Positions 22,891-34,800 of a stretch of DNA of 64,000 nt are shown here, piece by piece. The notes beneath the pieces were generated by a model. It ran no database searches. It was given only the letters and a program-made list of their open reading frames with translations, and was not told where the DNA came from. The DNA comes from Heterocephalus glaber (taxonomy: Eukaryota > Chordata > Mammalia > Rodentia > Bathyergidae): NCBI RefSeq assembly GCF_000247695.1, contig NW_004624795.1:2838237-2902236 (forward strand), written 5' to 3'. Position 1 is the stretch's first letter; the number at the start of each line of letters is the position of its first letter. Made by a program: the position numbers and the translations under genes.

Positions 22891-23459
22891 TCTAGGGACA
22901 GCTGTCCAGCTGAATCCCTGTCCAGGAACGGGAACAAACCCTCAGGCCACTCCTGAGGTGGGAGCAGAGGACCCCAGGCCTTCAAAGGCCCCGGGGTATG
23001 CAGGGTGGGGAAGAGGGATTCAGGTGGGACTGGAGCAAAGACCAGAGCTTAGCAGGCCTGGGGATCAGGGTCCAGTGGGACCAGGTGTCAGGTCCACTCC
23101 AGAAAGGGTGCGGCCAGGACCAGAGCCACAGCTACCACGCGAGGAAACAGAGGCCAGGTGTGCAGAGGAACACTACCTGCAGATGCTGGGGCGGGGTGAT
23201 CCAGGCCAGTGGGGTGTCAGCGCCACACCTGCAGGGCAGCCACTTGACTGTACCTGGCAACGGGCCACATCCCACCCCAGCCCACCTCTGCTTGCCCTCA
23301 TCTATGACGCCTGGTTACCAAACCTTCATTAGGATCTAACCCAGATGGGCTTTGAGGAAAGGGGCAGGCTTCTCCCTCGGTGAGCAGGCCTAGCCGCTCC
23401 CCAGCAGGCAGGACGTGGCCTCAGAGCTGGCGTGGGGCTGGGCAGGGTGAGCATCCCAC

Positions 23460-23570
23460 CTAGGTCACCGGCTGGTCCCATCCTAGAGGCCTGAGTTCGT
23501 CCTCCTCCACGCTGAAATCCCTGAAATCTTCCTCCCCTTGGCTGTACTGCTCCCAAGCAAGGCATCCGAC
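23460..23570 (-). CDS. RDM1: RDM1 terminal coding exon (exon 7)
   Basis: Thirty-six codons and a TAG stop, starting VGCLAWEQYSQGEEDFRDFS and continuing VEEDELRPL. Family members end with W(K/S)Q..., LSDFSLEEEE. Acceptor ttgcag at 23571. A decayed second copy of this exon and its upstream flank lies at about 59.28-59.41 kb. Confidence 0.85.
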   Translation of the reverse strand, partial: VGCLAWEQYSQGEEDFRDFSVEEDELRPLGWDQPVT

Positions 23571-26500
23571 CTGCAAAATGCAGGCCAGGTGGGTGAGTCA
23601 GGGGGACACACAGGAAGAAGATTTCCTCCAGCGCTGCCCCTTGGTCTGAACTCAGAGGCCAGTTCCATATTCCACTCATCCCCTCTGTGAGGCTGGGGCT
23701 ATACCGGCTCCGTGATGACAGCAGGATTTCTGCAGGGGGTCTGGGCGGTGGGCAATTTAATCCGATGGAGGAGGTTTGAATCCCAGTAGACAGGGCTTTC
23801 CACTGGCTGTCCCCCAGCGTGACCATGCCACACCCACCACACCTGGGGAGAAGATGCTGCATGGCAAGTGTGCAGGGGCAAACGCCTCTCCGGGGCAGGG
23901 CTCCAAGCCCGCGCCCCGCACAGCCCTTCTGGCGTGAGTGTGCTTCACCACTGCCTAGTGCCAGGGCAGCCCTGGCTCGGGGAGCCCCGCACATGCTGGT
24001 GGTGCCAGTCACCTCCTCTAGAGGCGGACCCCATCAGAATCGGATTTCTGAAATCAGTGCTGACTGCCTTTCACAAGAAGACAGACTTCTTAGGATTTCT
24101 CATTTCCTTGACTGATTTTATTTCAAATGAACTAATCATTCATTTACATGAAAAAAACTTCTGCTACCTCTCTACCTTTTCCAAACAAAACACTCTATGA
24201 CTTCAGGATCCTGCGCATCATCAACAGTCCCCAAACTGAGTTCCCACTTGTGTCTGCCTCCTAGCATCCTCCATATAGTAAATAATGGCTATTTTCTTTC
24301 AGAAATTACTTAGGAACTTAATCTCTGACTGACTAATTTCTGTAGGGTTTTCCCACAGAAAGACTCTTCAGCAAAATACTCTACTCAGGGCGCAGGGAGT
24401 CGCTGAGACACAGGAATGAGCCACCTCCGCAAAGCCGTAGCACAATCGCACTTGGCCCGGGATCCTGTTTGGTGGGGGGAGTTCAAAAACGGAGCCCGGC
24501 CTCCTCAGGTCTCTGAAAGAGGCCACCCCTACCCTGGGTCCACAGCTATAGCAGCATCTGAGGGCCTCAGTTCTACTCTCCAAACTTCAGACAAGGGGTT
24601 GGGGCCAGGACTTTAGGAAAAGCCTTAGATATGCAGTGTACTCAACAGTGGTTGTGGAATTTCCTATCTTCTTCAGAATAACCTATCTGAAGTCTTGTGA
24701 TTGTTTTTCTTCTGTTCGCTTTCTGCAGTACTGACGCAGGAACCCACGGCCTCACACCTGCTAGGTGAGCACTCCGACACTGAGCTGCATGTGCCCGGCC
24801 CTCCTCATTGGCTACTGCTTGGTCATCTGAATCATGACTACAATGGTGACAGAACCTCGAGCTTTCACCCCCACGCACCTGCATTAAACCCTGAAGTCCT
24901 CCGTTTCTGGTACCTGTGGTCTCCCCTCCGGGTCTGTACTCCACAGCTATCTTACCACTCTCTGAAACAGTTAACAGAACAGAGTTAATTTAGCCCTTTT
25001 CTTGTTCTGAAACTTTCTGCACACAGTGGTAGCATCCAACGGTGAGACATTCTTTTGATTTCTAAAAGCAGAAAATGAGAGCATTTTCCTAGAAATGTCC
25101 TCATCACATATTTCAGTTTTAAGACAACTATTTGCTTAAAAATATGCACACAATAGCCATTGTGTTTCTTAGTCACTTTCTCATTGCTGGGACAAAATAC
25201 CCGACACCTACAACTTACAGTGGGGAGGTTTATTCTGGCTGATGGCTTCGGAAGCTTCCCTCCGCCTTGGGCGTGGTGGAAGGGCCTGGCACAGAAGACA
25301 GCTGCTCATGTCACACCGGCCAGCAGAGAGGGAAGCGAGGAGCCAGGGTGGGAGAGGCACCCTTCCGGGTGAAGGCCCCAGTGACCCCAACTCCTAAGAG
25401 CAAGTTCGGCTCTGAACTCATCAAGAGATTAATCCACTGAGGAGCAGAGCACCCCCATGATCCAATTACCTTCTAAAAGCCCACCTCTGAACACATGAGG
25501 CTTTGGGGGCCCATTCTAGAGCTGAACCCTAACAATCTGCTTCAGAGAACTTTGTGACCTTAAGACAGGAACTAAGGGATCATGGCAGGAATTTGGAAAC
25601 AAACATGTTCAAACAACTGAACAGGAAAAGAGGGAGTGGAGCCAAAAGGACTGGCTGGACACCACAGATACTTCAGGTTGATACTTCAGATCAGTAGGAA
25701 AGGGCAATATTTTACTCTCCAAAAACGAAATGCCCTGGGATGCAATGAGCGAAGCTTCAGAGAAAGCACTGCAGCCCCTGATCGCCAGCACCCCACGTAC
25801 TTAGACACACCTCCGCTTTCCTCAAGCAAACAGAGCCAGAGGCCTTGGTCCGAGGAGCTCTGAGCTCCTCCTGCACAGGACACCACAGCATACAAGGCAG
25901 AGGAAAACAGCCCAGACATTCACTTTGCTTCTCAAAGGTTACCTCAACTGTTGCCACTGAAGGAAGTCCCAGCTGAGGACCTCGGAAGTCAGACTGCACC
26001 GGAAGGGAAGGGCTGCCCAGGCTGGAAGGCTGAGACCAGTTAGACCCACCTCGCACAAGCTGATGAGGACGAGGAGCTCTCAGGGTCTCAGCCTGCAGGC
26101 TGTGCAGCAGGAGAGCAGCTCTGCTGGGGACTCTCTGCTCAAGTTTCCTTGGAGCACAGCTGGAACGTTCACCCCAGTGTAAAACTCAATAGGGAGCCCA
26201 AGGCCAGTCAGTAGCATGACCACCTCCAGGGCTCATGTGAAAGCGGCAGATTATCATGAGTCAGGTTCACCTGGGTCATTCCTTCAGTGCCATGAATGAA
26301 AACAAAGCCTGAATTATTGACTCAGTAGAGTCTATCTACTTATTTGGAAACCAAACTGTTGCCCTAATCATGAGCCTACTCTTCTGCTTACCAGGTAAGC
26401 ACTGTTTGGAGACTTCACACTCATCCTTTCAGGTGCTCTTCCAATACCTCCCGACAAGGTAGGCAGAATTACGAGCCTTGTTTTATTGGGATTGCAGATT

Positions 26501-29500
26501 AGAGACATAACATTATCTACAAAGCTCTTTGGCTATAAACGCAAAAGTGCGCTAAAAAATCGAAGAGAAACAATTAGGGCTCAAGACCAGATGCCCATAG
26601 CTTACCATCACAATTCTGTATGACAGACAGGAGAAAGAAGACTTCAGACAAACACTTTCTGGGTGACTTTTGGCAAGCTGTTGTACATCAATAAACGGAG
26701 GATGACAATATTCGCTGTCCTTTTTCTCACAAACGTCACAAAAAACAAATGTGAAACCATTGTTGTAAAAGAAGTGAGTGAATAAAAGCGTAATGTGGAG
26801 TGTTTTAAATACCCTTATTTTTGTCAACTTTTCAAAATGAGTCATTTGCTCATTGAAACAGAAGTACTTCCAGAACAACCAAGGTCTCACCCAGAGCCAC
26901 GATGCACACTTTCTGGAATGCGTCTGTCAAAGCCTTCTGAGCAGCAAGCTTCTGGGCCACCTTTCTCTTCATAAGCAATGCCATCGGCCCTAGATGCAAC
27001 CCAAAGAAAGGAGTCTGATGAGTGTTCTGTGTTAAAGGTAACAACACATCCATGACTGTTAGGTGGTTATCCTGGGGCCTCCAGGCAGGCACAGCACGAG
27101 GGTCTGGTGGAATGGTCGGTGGCAGGCAGACCCTGGTAGGGCCATGCTCTCTGCCCTCATCTACTGAGGACGTCCCTGCCACACCACAGGGAGAGCTCAG
27201 CCAGGAACTTGGAACAAGTCTCGCCCCCCCCAGAGGTCACACTGACAAGTGGAACCCTGTCCTGCACACCCAGCATGCTGCTGTGCATCCAGACTGGAAA
27301 AACAGTAGGAAGGGTTCAGAGGTAGAGCAGGTGACCTGGCCGCTCCCTGCTCAGCAGCCACGGCAACCTACTGCTCCTGTCCCGCACCCTGCCCCGGACT
27401 GAGCCCCAAAGCAAAAGGCTGTGGACTCTAGAGAAATCCATCCTTTCCAGGTATCCATATTCCACTCTTTTTCTCCTCAAACCCTTCCATGTGTAGACAA
27501 AGGAATGAATGTTTACACAAGAATTTATGGAAATCTTTAGATGATGATTTTGCCGAGATAACTGAAGACTACAGAAGATCTGCATTTGAAGAGCTATTTT
27601 AGCATACAGCAATTTCGTAATCAAAACCTGGAGAAACATCATTTCCTTCCTCCTCCTAAGCCTCTTGGCTGAAAGGCAGTGCTCCAATTTTCAAGTCAAA
27701 AGGTTCTCCCAGGCTTTGCCCAAGGTGAAAATCTATATTGTAGAACACAAAAATGCTGCCCAGGAAGGACTTCAGTAGCTCTGCAAGGTAGCTAAGAAGT
27801 GGGTTCTAAAAAGAAAGAAACAAAGAGAGCCCTCAGCCCCCCGTCCGCCCACCGAGAACAGACCCTCCTCCAGCTCATCCAGAGGCCCCTCCACAACGGC
27901 GGACCCAGGGCTCCTGCACTCGTAGGCCGGCAGCACCACCTCCACAGCACACAGGAACTTCAGGCTCTTCTTCCCTGCCTGTGCCGGTGTCGCAAGAGCT
28001 GCATCTTCCCTTCCTTCAACATCAGAAAGCTCCTGCAGCTGTCAGGATTTTGAATTAAAGATCTTTGCTATGGTTTGTGGTGCTGGGGATTGAGCTCAGG
28101 ACCTCACACATGCTAGGCAAGTGCTCTGCCCCAGAGCTATATCCCCAGCCCCCACCCAGGATTTTAAAATAAAGAAATACAAACTAACCTCCAGTTAACT
28201 ATCACAGCTAAAAATTGAGGTGTCCCGTAGGGTCAACCAAGCAAGAGTTGCAGGTGAATTATTAGATGTAGGTGGCCATTTTTACTAAGCACCTCACAAA
28301 CACTGGAGAAAACACAGACACCACCAGCCACGTGACTGAGATGGCTTCATTCTAGGTGGTGGCCGATTCAGACATAGCCACTTCCCCCCACGACAGGTGA
28401 CCTACACACCTCCTCAAACCCCGTTCAATCCTTCTGTCTGAAGTCTAGGGTTATAATGTTGAAAAGAGGGTCTGGTTAGTCAGCAGAAATCTACAAAGCT
28501 TACCTTGATGATCCGTTTTGACCATCCATTGAAACCAAAGTAGTAATTTGCCAACTCTTGGCATCGTGAACTGTTCAGGGGAAGGGTCTGGTGTCGAACT
28601 GCTTTATGTCTGTTCCCAAGATGAACCTGAGGTCACAAGAGATGCACCAGCAAATACCATGACCAGCCAAGATCGCACTTTGCCCATTCCTGAGACTGTC
28701 AATACAGACTTCACAGAGAGGTTGTGAAGATGAAATAGGATGGAAAGAACACTTGAAGCACGGTGTGCACAGCGAGGCCTAAATGCTTTTTATTCTTTTT
28801 CAACCTCTGCACCATTTTCAGGGTCCCTGAGCAACAGGAAGGTTTCCCGGACCTCTGGTGCTGAATACTGATGATAAAAGCAACTTGGGAGGCGCTACAG
28901 AAAAATCCTCAGGTTGTGAGTAGAGAAGTTGTTTCTGTCTTCCTATCCAGTGGGCACTGCTCACCAATAGGACCTAAGGAGCAAACGAAAAAACTGCCGC
29001 CCCGCCCTCTCAGTTAGCAGCCCTGGGGAGGAGGGATCACACCCCTCTGCGTTTCACCAGCAGCTAAAACCCTCATCTGCATGACCAAGCTTCTCCGAGA
29101 ATGCAAACACCAATGCACTCTTAACCTCTAAACATCTTCTATGGTACTGTGAATTTCTTTCATCACTAGTCTTTTTGAGTGTCTATTCCATTTCTAAAAG
29201 AGTACAGTTTATGAATGTTTTAATCAAATTTGCACAATATAAAGTCAAAGCATTCTTAATTTTTTATTGATCTGTTTATGCATCTTCTTCCTCTACCCTA
29301 GTTTATCAGCTCGTTAAGTGCCCCAGGGACCAATTCTCATATTTGTCTCATTCTGAGAACCCAGCACAGTTCTTGGCTTCTCAGAGGGTTGAAGGTTTGA
29401 TGACTGAGTGAAGGAGAAATGAAGGCTGCTTTTTAATGTCCAGGGCCGGTCTGTACAGTGAGTCACTCTGGAGCTTTTCTAGTTAACAGGGAAGCTTCAG

Positions 29501-31503
29501 GGGGCCCTAAGGAGGACAGCCCTGGGCATTACGGACAGTTGTCACCTTAGACAGCCTTGCCACAGTTCTTGCTGGTTATCATTTTCCTAGAACAGGAAGT
29601 AGAACACAACTCTCAGGTGCCTTGGGCCTTTCCTTGATTTTATTTTATTTATTTATTTATTTATTTATTGGTACGGGGGATCGAACTCAGGTCCTTGCGC
29701 TTGCGCAGCAGGCAGCGAAACCACTGAGCTAAATCCCCAGCCCCTCCTTGATTTTATTTTAAACTATTATTCTCTTTCCTGTAATTATAAAACCAAGAAC
29801 TATGTGTTCTTGCCAAAGCATGAAAGAACACTTATAATCAAACTAGGTAATAATTTGGAGAGTAGGGGAGAACCTAAGACTCTATGTTAAGTAAAAAAAA
29901 AAAAAAAAATCTAATATGGATGCTTTCCCTCAAAAACACGCTGACTAGGACCGGGGATTTAGCTCAGTGGCTACACTGCCTGCCTTACAGGCTCAAGAAC
30001 CCGAGTTTGATTCCCAGTACAAAAAGAAAAAAAAAATACACTGACGTGTTGAACATGCCCTTCATCACTCTACCAGTGATGGGCTTTTCACAGTGAAATT
30101 CTCAAAAGCTCAGGTTTACAAAACGGTCCCCGTGCCCCAGGATCACTAAAAACTCACATGGCTCACAAAATGATTTCAAGTAACTGTTTGGTAATCTTTC
30201 CAGTACCATCTACTGTATTAAGTGATTCCAGATCATGGTCCAAAACTTAAAAGAATGCCTGAAGGGTAATCATTTCGATCACAGGAAGTGGATCCGGGAT
30301 GGAAGGGGGTGTTGAACAGAACATAGACGTTCACGTAGTGCACTTGTGGTCACTGCTGAGTAGTGTTCTAAGGGCAATCAAGGTTAAAGCAAGGAGAGAA
30401 ACTCTTATGAAAAAGAACCGGCAGCAAGGTCAGTAGCATGAAGCAGATGGAAGGGCTGGTCAGGAACCGAAAGGGTCGGAGAAGAAAGGTGCCCGAGCGG
30501 AGGCCGCAGCGCACAATGAGCTATTGTCCTGGGGCTCTGGGAACGAGAATTGGTCGGCAGGTTAACACTGAAAGGGTTTCTACACCGCAGTGAAGAATGT
30601 TTCGCTTGTCTGCTTGGCACTGAAGGGTGTTCTTACAGGCAGTTGGAGGTAACGATGATAAAAGCATCCTTTATGTTACCACTGACAAGAGAGTTTAACA
30701 AACTCACATTTTAAATCCACATCAAAGTAAAAATAAATCCTTCTGGTGAAGATATTTTGCAGGGCAAGACAGAATGACATGAGTTTCCAGATAGTGTCAT
30801 GAACCTTTAAGGGCCCCCTTGACCATCCTGAGTGTGGTTTTCTCCATCTACAGGAGCCTGGCACTGCAAGACCGCGCGGCTGTGCATCTGGAAGCACCCT
30901 GCAGCCGGCGCGCCCAACGCTCCCCTCACCGAGCTCAGCACTGGTCCCAGAAGCCTGGAGCCAGCTCGGAACCCACCTTCACCGGGGCGCTCTGGGCCAG
31001 CGGCCTTCCGTCGCAAGCCTGCTGGGCTCTTCGGGCAGCTCTGGCCGAGTAAAATTTGACCACGGCGTAGAAACCAGGCCGGGCCACCGAGGCGTTGGGG
31101 AGAACGCGGACCGAGTGCAGGAGGCCGAAGCAGGACAGCGCTGTGGACAGAGACCGCTGCGGCGGCCCGGCCCGGGGAGGCGCTGAGCCCCCGACCTCAA
31201 CACCGCGCACTCTCTCGAGCGGGCAGCGCCGGGGCAGGAGCCCGGCGGGCGGCGGCGCGGGGCCGAGAGGCTCCTATCTCCGCCAAGCCTGGGCGTCCCC
31301 GCTGGTCCCCGCGAGACCGAGCCCTCGAGGGGCCGGCCCTGGGGCGGGAGTCCCGGACCTAGTCAGCGAGGGCGGCCTCCTCCCCCCTTCTCCTGGCCCC
31401 AGCTCACATGCAAGGCCTCTGCAGTGGGTCCAGAGTTCAAATCCCACACCAGCAAAGTTTTGTCACTCCCGGTGGGAACCGCAAAGGGAATCAACTCCGC
31501 CAT
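23460..31503 (-). CDS. RDM1: RDM1, RAD52 motif-containing protein 1 (six exons recognised, exon 6 uncertain)
   Basis: Recognised exons in transcript order: 31503-31408, 31156-30977, 28626-28504, 28038-27864, 26989-26891 and terminal 23570-23460. All have GT-AG borders, and the first five keep frame when joined. A weak exon 6 candidate is at 25956-25811. The protein starts MAELIPFAVP. Exons 1-2 hold an RRM-type fold (FGLLHSVRVLPNA, PGFYAVVKFYSARAA), exon 3 the RAD52-like RD motif (CQELANYYFGFNGWSKRIIK), and exon 5 LLMKRKVAQKLAAQKAL. In the family the protein binds nucleic acid and is linked to recombination and the cisplatin response. With the candidate exon the product would be about 309 aa, longer than the roughly 284 aa of human RDM1. 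In human and mouse it is not, as I remember, located between IGFBP4 and TOP2A. The gene may be functional; the weak exon 6 leaves doubt. Confidence 0.85.
25163..25535 (-). mobile_element. MaLR-type LTR (solo)
   Basis: On the minus strand it starts TGTTAGGGTTCAGCTCTAGA and contains GCCTCATGTGTTCAGAGGTG, TTGGATCATGGGGGTG and TCTTGATGAGTTC. It ends TTTGTCCCAGCAATGAGAAA, the usual MaLR/MLT-MST pattern. It lies between the weak exon 6 candidate and the last exon of RDM1. Confidence 0.7.
25811..25956 (-). CDS. Candidate RDM1 exon 6 (weak)
   Basis: An open 146-nt stretch with acceptor cttcag at 25957 and donor GAG|gtgtgt at 25810. It has exactly the phases needed to join exons 5 and 7. It reads ATVEVTFEKQSE and later VQEELRAPRTK, which loosely recall the family segments KIAVEYRPSED and RCEEEL. 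It is longer than the human exon and contains an extra cysteine-rich stretch. The resemblance is slight, so it may be a false match, with the true exon lost or elsewhere in 23.6-26.9 kb. Confidence 0.3.
26891..26989 (-). CDS. RDM1: RDM1 coding exon 5
   Basis: Encodes GPMALLMKRKVAQKLAAQ, then KALTDAFQKVCIVAL plus one base. Acceptor ctag at 26990; donor G|gtgaga at 26890. It corresponds to the family segment SFLMKRKTAQKLA. Confidence 0.9.
27864..28038 (-). CDS. RDM1: RDM1 coding exon 4
   Basis: Starts LQELSDVEGREDAAL and continues KSLKFLCAVEVVLPAYECRS to LDELEE plus one base. The acceptor is gacag at 28039. The phase of exon 5 selects the donor G|gtctgt at 27863 rather than a second GT farther on. 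Confidence 0.88.
28071..28158 (-). repeat. Old-type ID-like SINE in RDM1 intron 3
   Basis: Reverse complement of GGGGCTGGGGATATAGCTCT to GTCCTGAGCTCAATCCCCAG. It resembles the general rodent ID more than the GGTACC-ending type. Confidence 0.8.
28504..28626 (-). CDS. RDM1: RDM1 coding exon 3 (RD motif)
   Basis: Forty-one codons, VHLGNRHKAVRHQTLPLN then SSRCQELANYYFGFNGW, ending IIK. Acceptor cctcag and donor AAG|gtaagc. This is the part of the family resembling RAD52 and the best conserved exon here. Confidence 0.93.
28690..28790 (+). repeat. MIR fragment in RDM1 intron 2
   Basis: CAGAGAGGTTGTGAAGATGA, then AGCACTTGAAGC-like sequence, is MIR-like. Confidence 0.5.
29648..29744 (-). repeat. 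ID-like SINE with perfect 17-bp target duplication
   Basis: TCCTTGATTTTATTTTA at 29631-29647 and 29745-29761. The tail has grown into a (TTTA)n run. Confidence 0.95.
29949..30038 (+). repeat. ID-like SINE
   Basis: GGACCGGGGATTTAGCTCAG to TTTGATTCCCAGTAC and an A-rich tail, in RDM1 intron 2. Confidence 0.9.
30977..31156 (-). CDS. RDM1: RDM1 coding exon 2 (RRM core)
   Basis: Sixty codons starting RSLSTALSCFGLLHSVRV and ending LAQSAPVK. It contains the RNP1-like strand GFYAVVKFYS. Acceptor ccgcag at 31162-31157; donor AAG|gtgggt at 30976. Confidence 0.92.
31408..31503 (-). CDS. RDM1: RDM1 coding exon 1
   Basis: Thirty-two codons from MAELIPFAVPTGSDKTLL to GPTAEALH, with donor CAT|gtgagc at 31407. 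The ATG lies in a CpG island and matches the family start exactly. Confidence 0.92.
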
Positions 31504-31760
31504 CCTGGACCACCGAGCCTGCGCGGCTCCAGCCAAGCGCGTATAGCGCCTGCGCGGCTAAGGCGCAAGCAGTACTAGGCCTGCGCAGGACACACCCGCG
31601 AGTTTTTAAAAAGGACGCGGGAGTGGGGGCGGTGCCCGTTTGTGGGCTGGGTGGGGTCTGATTGGACGGGACTGAGAAGAGGCGGGGCCTGAAGTAGAGC
31701 ATGCCCCGCCCCTCCCACCAGAGCGGATCTCTTCCTGTGCTGCTGCCCCTCTCGCCCCAG
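31504..31760 (-). promoter_or_regulatory. RDM1: RDM1 CpG-island promoter
   Basis: GC-rich DNA upstream of the RDM1 ATG. It contains three GCCTGCGC-type, NRF1-like motifs (near 31,516, 31,549 and 31,578), a GC box (GGGGGCGG, 31,625), another GC box (GGCGGGGC, 31,681), and ATTGG at 31661-31665, which is a CCAAT box on the minus strand. There is no TATA box in a usual position. The motif calls are by eye. Confidence 0.65.
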
Positions 31761-32396
31761 CGCCATCGAGCTCAGGGCTTCTATTCAGGCGCATTTTTAG
31801 TGTGGAGTCCTAAGGGTGGCCCCACAGGAGGGAGGGTGCAGACATCTTTATAGCAGGTGTCTTCTCCTTCCGAGGAGACGGAAGCTCCCGGTAGTGGGCA
31901 ATGCCTGCGGAGGGGACGTGGGAGACCCTTGGTTAAGAGCGTTTCCAGAGAAGCTCACTTCGCCATTCACAGACTAACGTGAAAGCCTTCAAGAGGATCC
32001 CCTGGTGGCCTGGTGAGCCTGGGGTCTATGTGTGCCTGTAGGCATCAGAGGATTCGGGGCGTTGGGGGCACAGCGAGGAGGATGGATCCGGAAAGGATCA
32101 GAGTGGGCCCGGGTAGGGACGACTCAGGACCTGACAGTGGCTGTAAGGAGCTGGCAGTGACCCGGAAGAGGAAGCGGCCTGCGGAGCTTTATTTTATTCC
32201 TCAACATCAGACCCAGAGGGGACCCCGCAGGCCAGGTCTCCTGTGGTTTCCTAATAACTGCTCTCAGATCCACTCTGGTCTAGGATGAAGTTTTCACCTG
32301 GCCTCAGCAAAATGAGAAGAGAACAATATAATTCTTTTAATTTTCATAAAATAAAATGTATTCCATTCTATTTTCCTACAGATATGCTGTCCCTAC

Positions 32397-32487
32397 AATT
32401 TTGTTTTGTTTTTTGGTACGGGGGATCAAACTCGGGTCCTTGTGCTTGCAAGACAGGCACTGGAACCACTGAGCTAAATCCCCAACC
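32397..32487 (-). repeat. ID-like SINE with 10-bp target duplication
   Basis: Body GGTACGGGGGATCAAACTCG to GCTAAATCCCCAACC. CTGTCCCTAC occurs at 32387-32396 and 32488-32497. Confidence 0.9.
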
Positions 32488-32537
32488 CTGTCCCTACCTA
32501 CAATTTTGATGCTAAAAATAAAAAAGTTTTATGAAGA

Positions 32538-32616
32538 GGGCCGAGAATTTAGCTCATTAGTGCTGTCGCCTGCCTCACAAGCCCAAGGTCCCGAGTTCAA
32601 TATCCGGTACTGAAAA
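32538..32616 (+). repeat. ID-like SINE with perfect 17-bp target duplication
   Basis: AAAAAGTTTTATGAAGA at 32521-32537 and 32617-32633. Confidence 0.95.
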
Positions 32617-33308
32617 AAAAAGTTTTATGAAGACATGTTGAAACTGAGGATAGTGGTTTTAATAGTCTTACTTAACCATGGAAGTTAAAACTTGGCCATC
32701 ATGCTTTCATTTTTTTTAACAATCGACTGGCCTGTGAAATGCCAGTCTGGAACCCACCGAATGACTATTATATCTTACAGCCGGTGCAGTTAAGGCTCCA
32801 GGTAGAGTTCTAAGTGGCCCACGTGGTCGACACTGCCGTTGGTGGCAAGGTGCAGGACGTCTCTCCAGCTGTCCCTTTTTGGTCTTCGTCTTGTCCTTTA
32901 GTGGTTCCCAAGCAACAGCCGTAAACATCTGGATTCTAGCCCCTTCTCCTGAACAACCCAAATGACTGGCACCTAGGACCGTTTCTCCCCCACCACTGCT
33001 TTCTCCACCTCACTGCCACATATGACCTCCTTCTGAGCTGATCTCACTGCGAAACTAGTTGTGTCTGGGAGAGTACTCGGGTCTCAATACTCTTTCAAGC
33101 CAGTAACTATACTTTTTATTATCCATTATTAACGTTCATGGAGGTCCGTGCTTCCACCTGGATTATGAACACCTGAAAAGCAATTGTTATCTTTCATCTT
33201 CCTTCTTCTAACTATATGTTCCTACTATAGCTGGTATCCAAATTTATGTGGAATTAGTAAAAACAGCAACATATTCTTTGCCATGGAATGCCTTTTTTCT
33301 TTTCTTTT

Positions 33309-33496
33309 TTCCCCCTGGTACTAGGAATTGAACCCAGGGCTCTGGCACTGAGCTTCAGCCCCAGCCCTTTAAAAAAAAATCTTTTATTTTGAGATAGGAT
33401 CTTGCTAAATTGCCCAGACTGGGCTCAAACTTGGGATCCTCCTGCCTCAGCCTCCCAAAATGCTGGGATTACAAGTCTGCACCACCCTGGCTGCCT
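33309..33496 (-). repeat. Composite SINE (ID-like plus B1-like), reversed
   Basis: CCCTGGTACTAGGAATTGAA, then AGATAGGATCTTGCTAAATT, CCTCCCAAAATGCTGGGATT and GCACCACCCTGGCTG. Confidence 0.9.
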
Positions 33497-34477
33497 GGCT
33501 TTGGTTTCTTTGTTCTAAAGAGAAGAGCAGTGATCAGCCACCCTAGTGGCTCTGTGACATCATCAGTCTCCTGAAATATGCTGGTCTGAACCATGCAAAG
33601 TGGCCAAATCAGCAAAAATGGCAGATGGCCCGGGAGAGGGAGGTGCCAAGTATGAGGGAGAATGCTGGGAAGGACAGGGCACTGTCTGCTGCCTCTCTTC
33701 CTTTCTGGGAACAGGCCTACCTTTGGGGAAGGCTGTGGGTCACAGGGCCCTGACAGGGACATCTAGCCCCATGTGTTGGAGTTCAGTGGGGCCCAGCCAG
33801 AGGCGGCAGTTTGAATCCCTGTGGATGTAGCCCCGTGAGAGGCGTGGCCTCCCTGCAGAGGGCGCCCAGTCTGGGCTGAGTCTGAACCCAACACACCTGC
33901 CCTTCCCACAGTGGTGGGACCCACAGGTGTCCCTTCTTCCATTAGCAACTGGTGAGTCGGGTTCTGTCCCTTGTCACCAAACAGGACCAGCCTATTAGGG
34001 TTGGCATCTGGTTAACTGTCTGGAACAATGACCTGACAGTCTGTCACCGCCCCATGAAGGCCACAATGTCTCGGTGTCATCAGTCACTGAGGAATTTCTG
34101 CCAACTGTAGCAAGAAGGCGGGGGGAGAGAAAATTTTGTCACCACAGCCACTCCACCTGGGGAACAAGAAGACATCTGACAGAGCGCAGCAAGGGCGTCT
34201 GGGTGGCAGTGGGCCCTGTCCCATCTCCTGCTCCTCTCTCCAACAAGGCAGCAGAGCGTGGCATCCTGGGGCCAGAGGGAGCCGAGATGCAGCAGAGCCA
34301 AGGAGGAGGGCATCTGGGGGTGCAGTTTCAAGAACTTTTTTTGGCCCAAGGTCTACAGGTGCCTCAGGTGACCTGAACCCTGGAGAACTGGAGCCCTGGG
34401 TAGCAGGGGAGGTGTCCATAGCCGAGGGCCACATGCTAGAAATTCAGCCTCTGCAGTTTAAAACCTTGGAGGAATCC

Positions 34478-34556
34478 TGGGCAGGTGGCGCATGCCTGTG
34501 AACCAGGCACTTAGGAGGCTGAGGCAGGAAGATCATCATGAGTTTGAGGTCAGCCT
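34478..34556 (+). repeat. Truncated B1-like SINE
   Basis: CCTGGGCAGGTGGCGCATGC to GAGTTTGAGGTCAGCCTTGC, abutting the MaLR fragment. Confidence 0.75.
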
Positions 34557-34800
34557 TGCTATAATTTGGATCTTCCATGTCCCCAGCTTGGCTTGGTCCC
34601 CAGCTTGTGACACCAGGAGGTGACAGAGCCTTTACGAGGTATGGCCTAGTGGGACAGGGGGTGCCCTGGAAGGGGACGGGGGGACCCAAGTCTCTCTTGC
34701 CTCTTTTGCTTTCCCACCAGAATATGAGCAGCTTTGCTCTGCCATGAACTCCCGTCATGATGGGGCCTCCCCACGGCCCCAGAACTGAGAGAAAAAATAA
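34556..34800 (+). mobile_element. MaLR-type LTR fragment
   Basis: Starts TGCTATAATTTGGATCTTCC and contains TCCCCAGCTTGTGA, TTTGCTTTCCCACCA, CCATGAACTCCCGTCATGAT and AATAAAGAC, all typical of MaLR LTRs. It is degraded. Confidence 0.6.
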
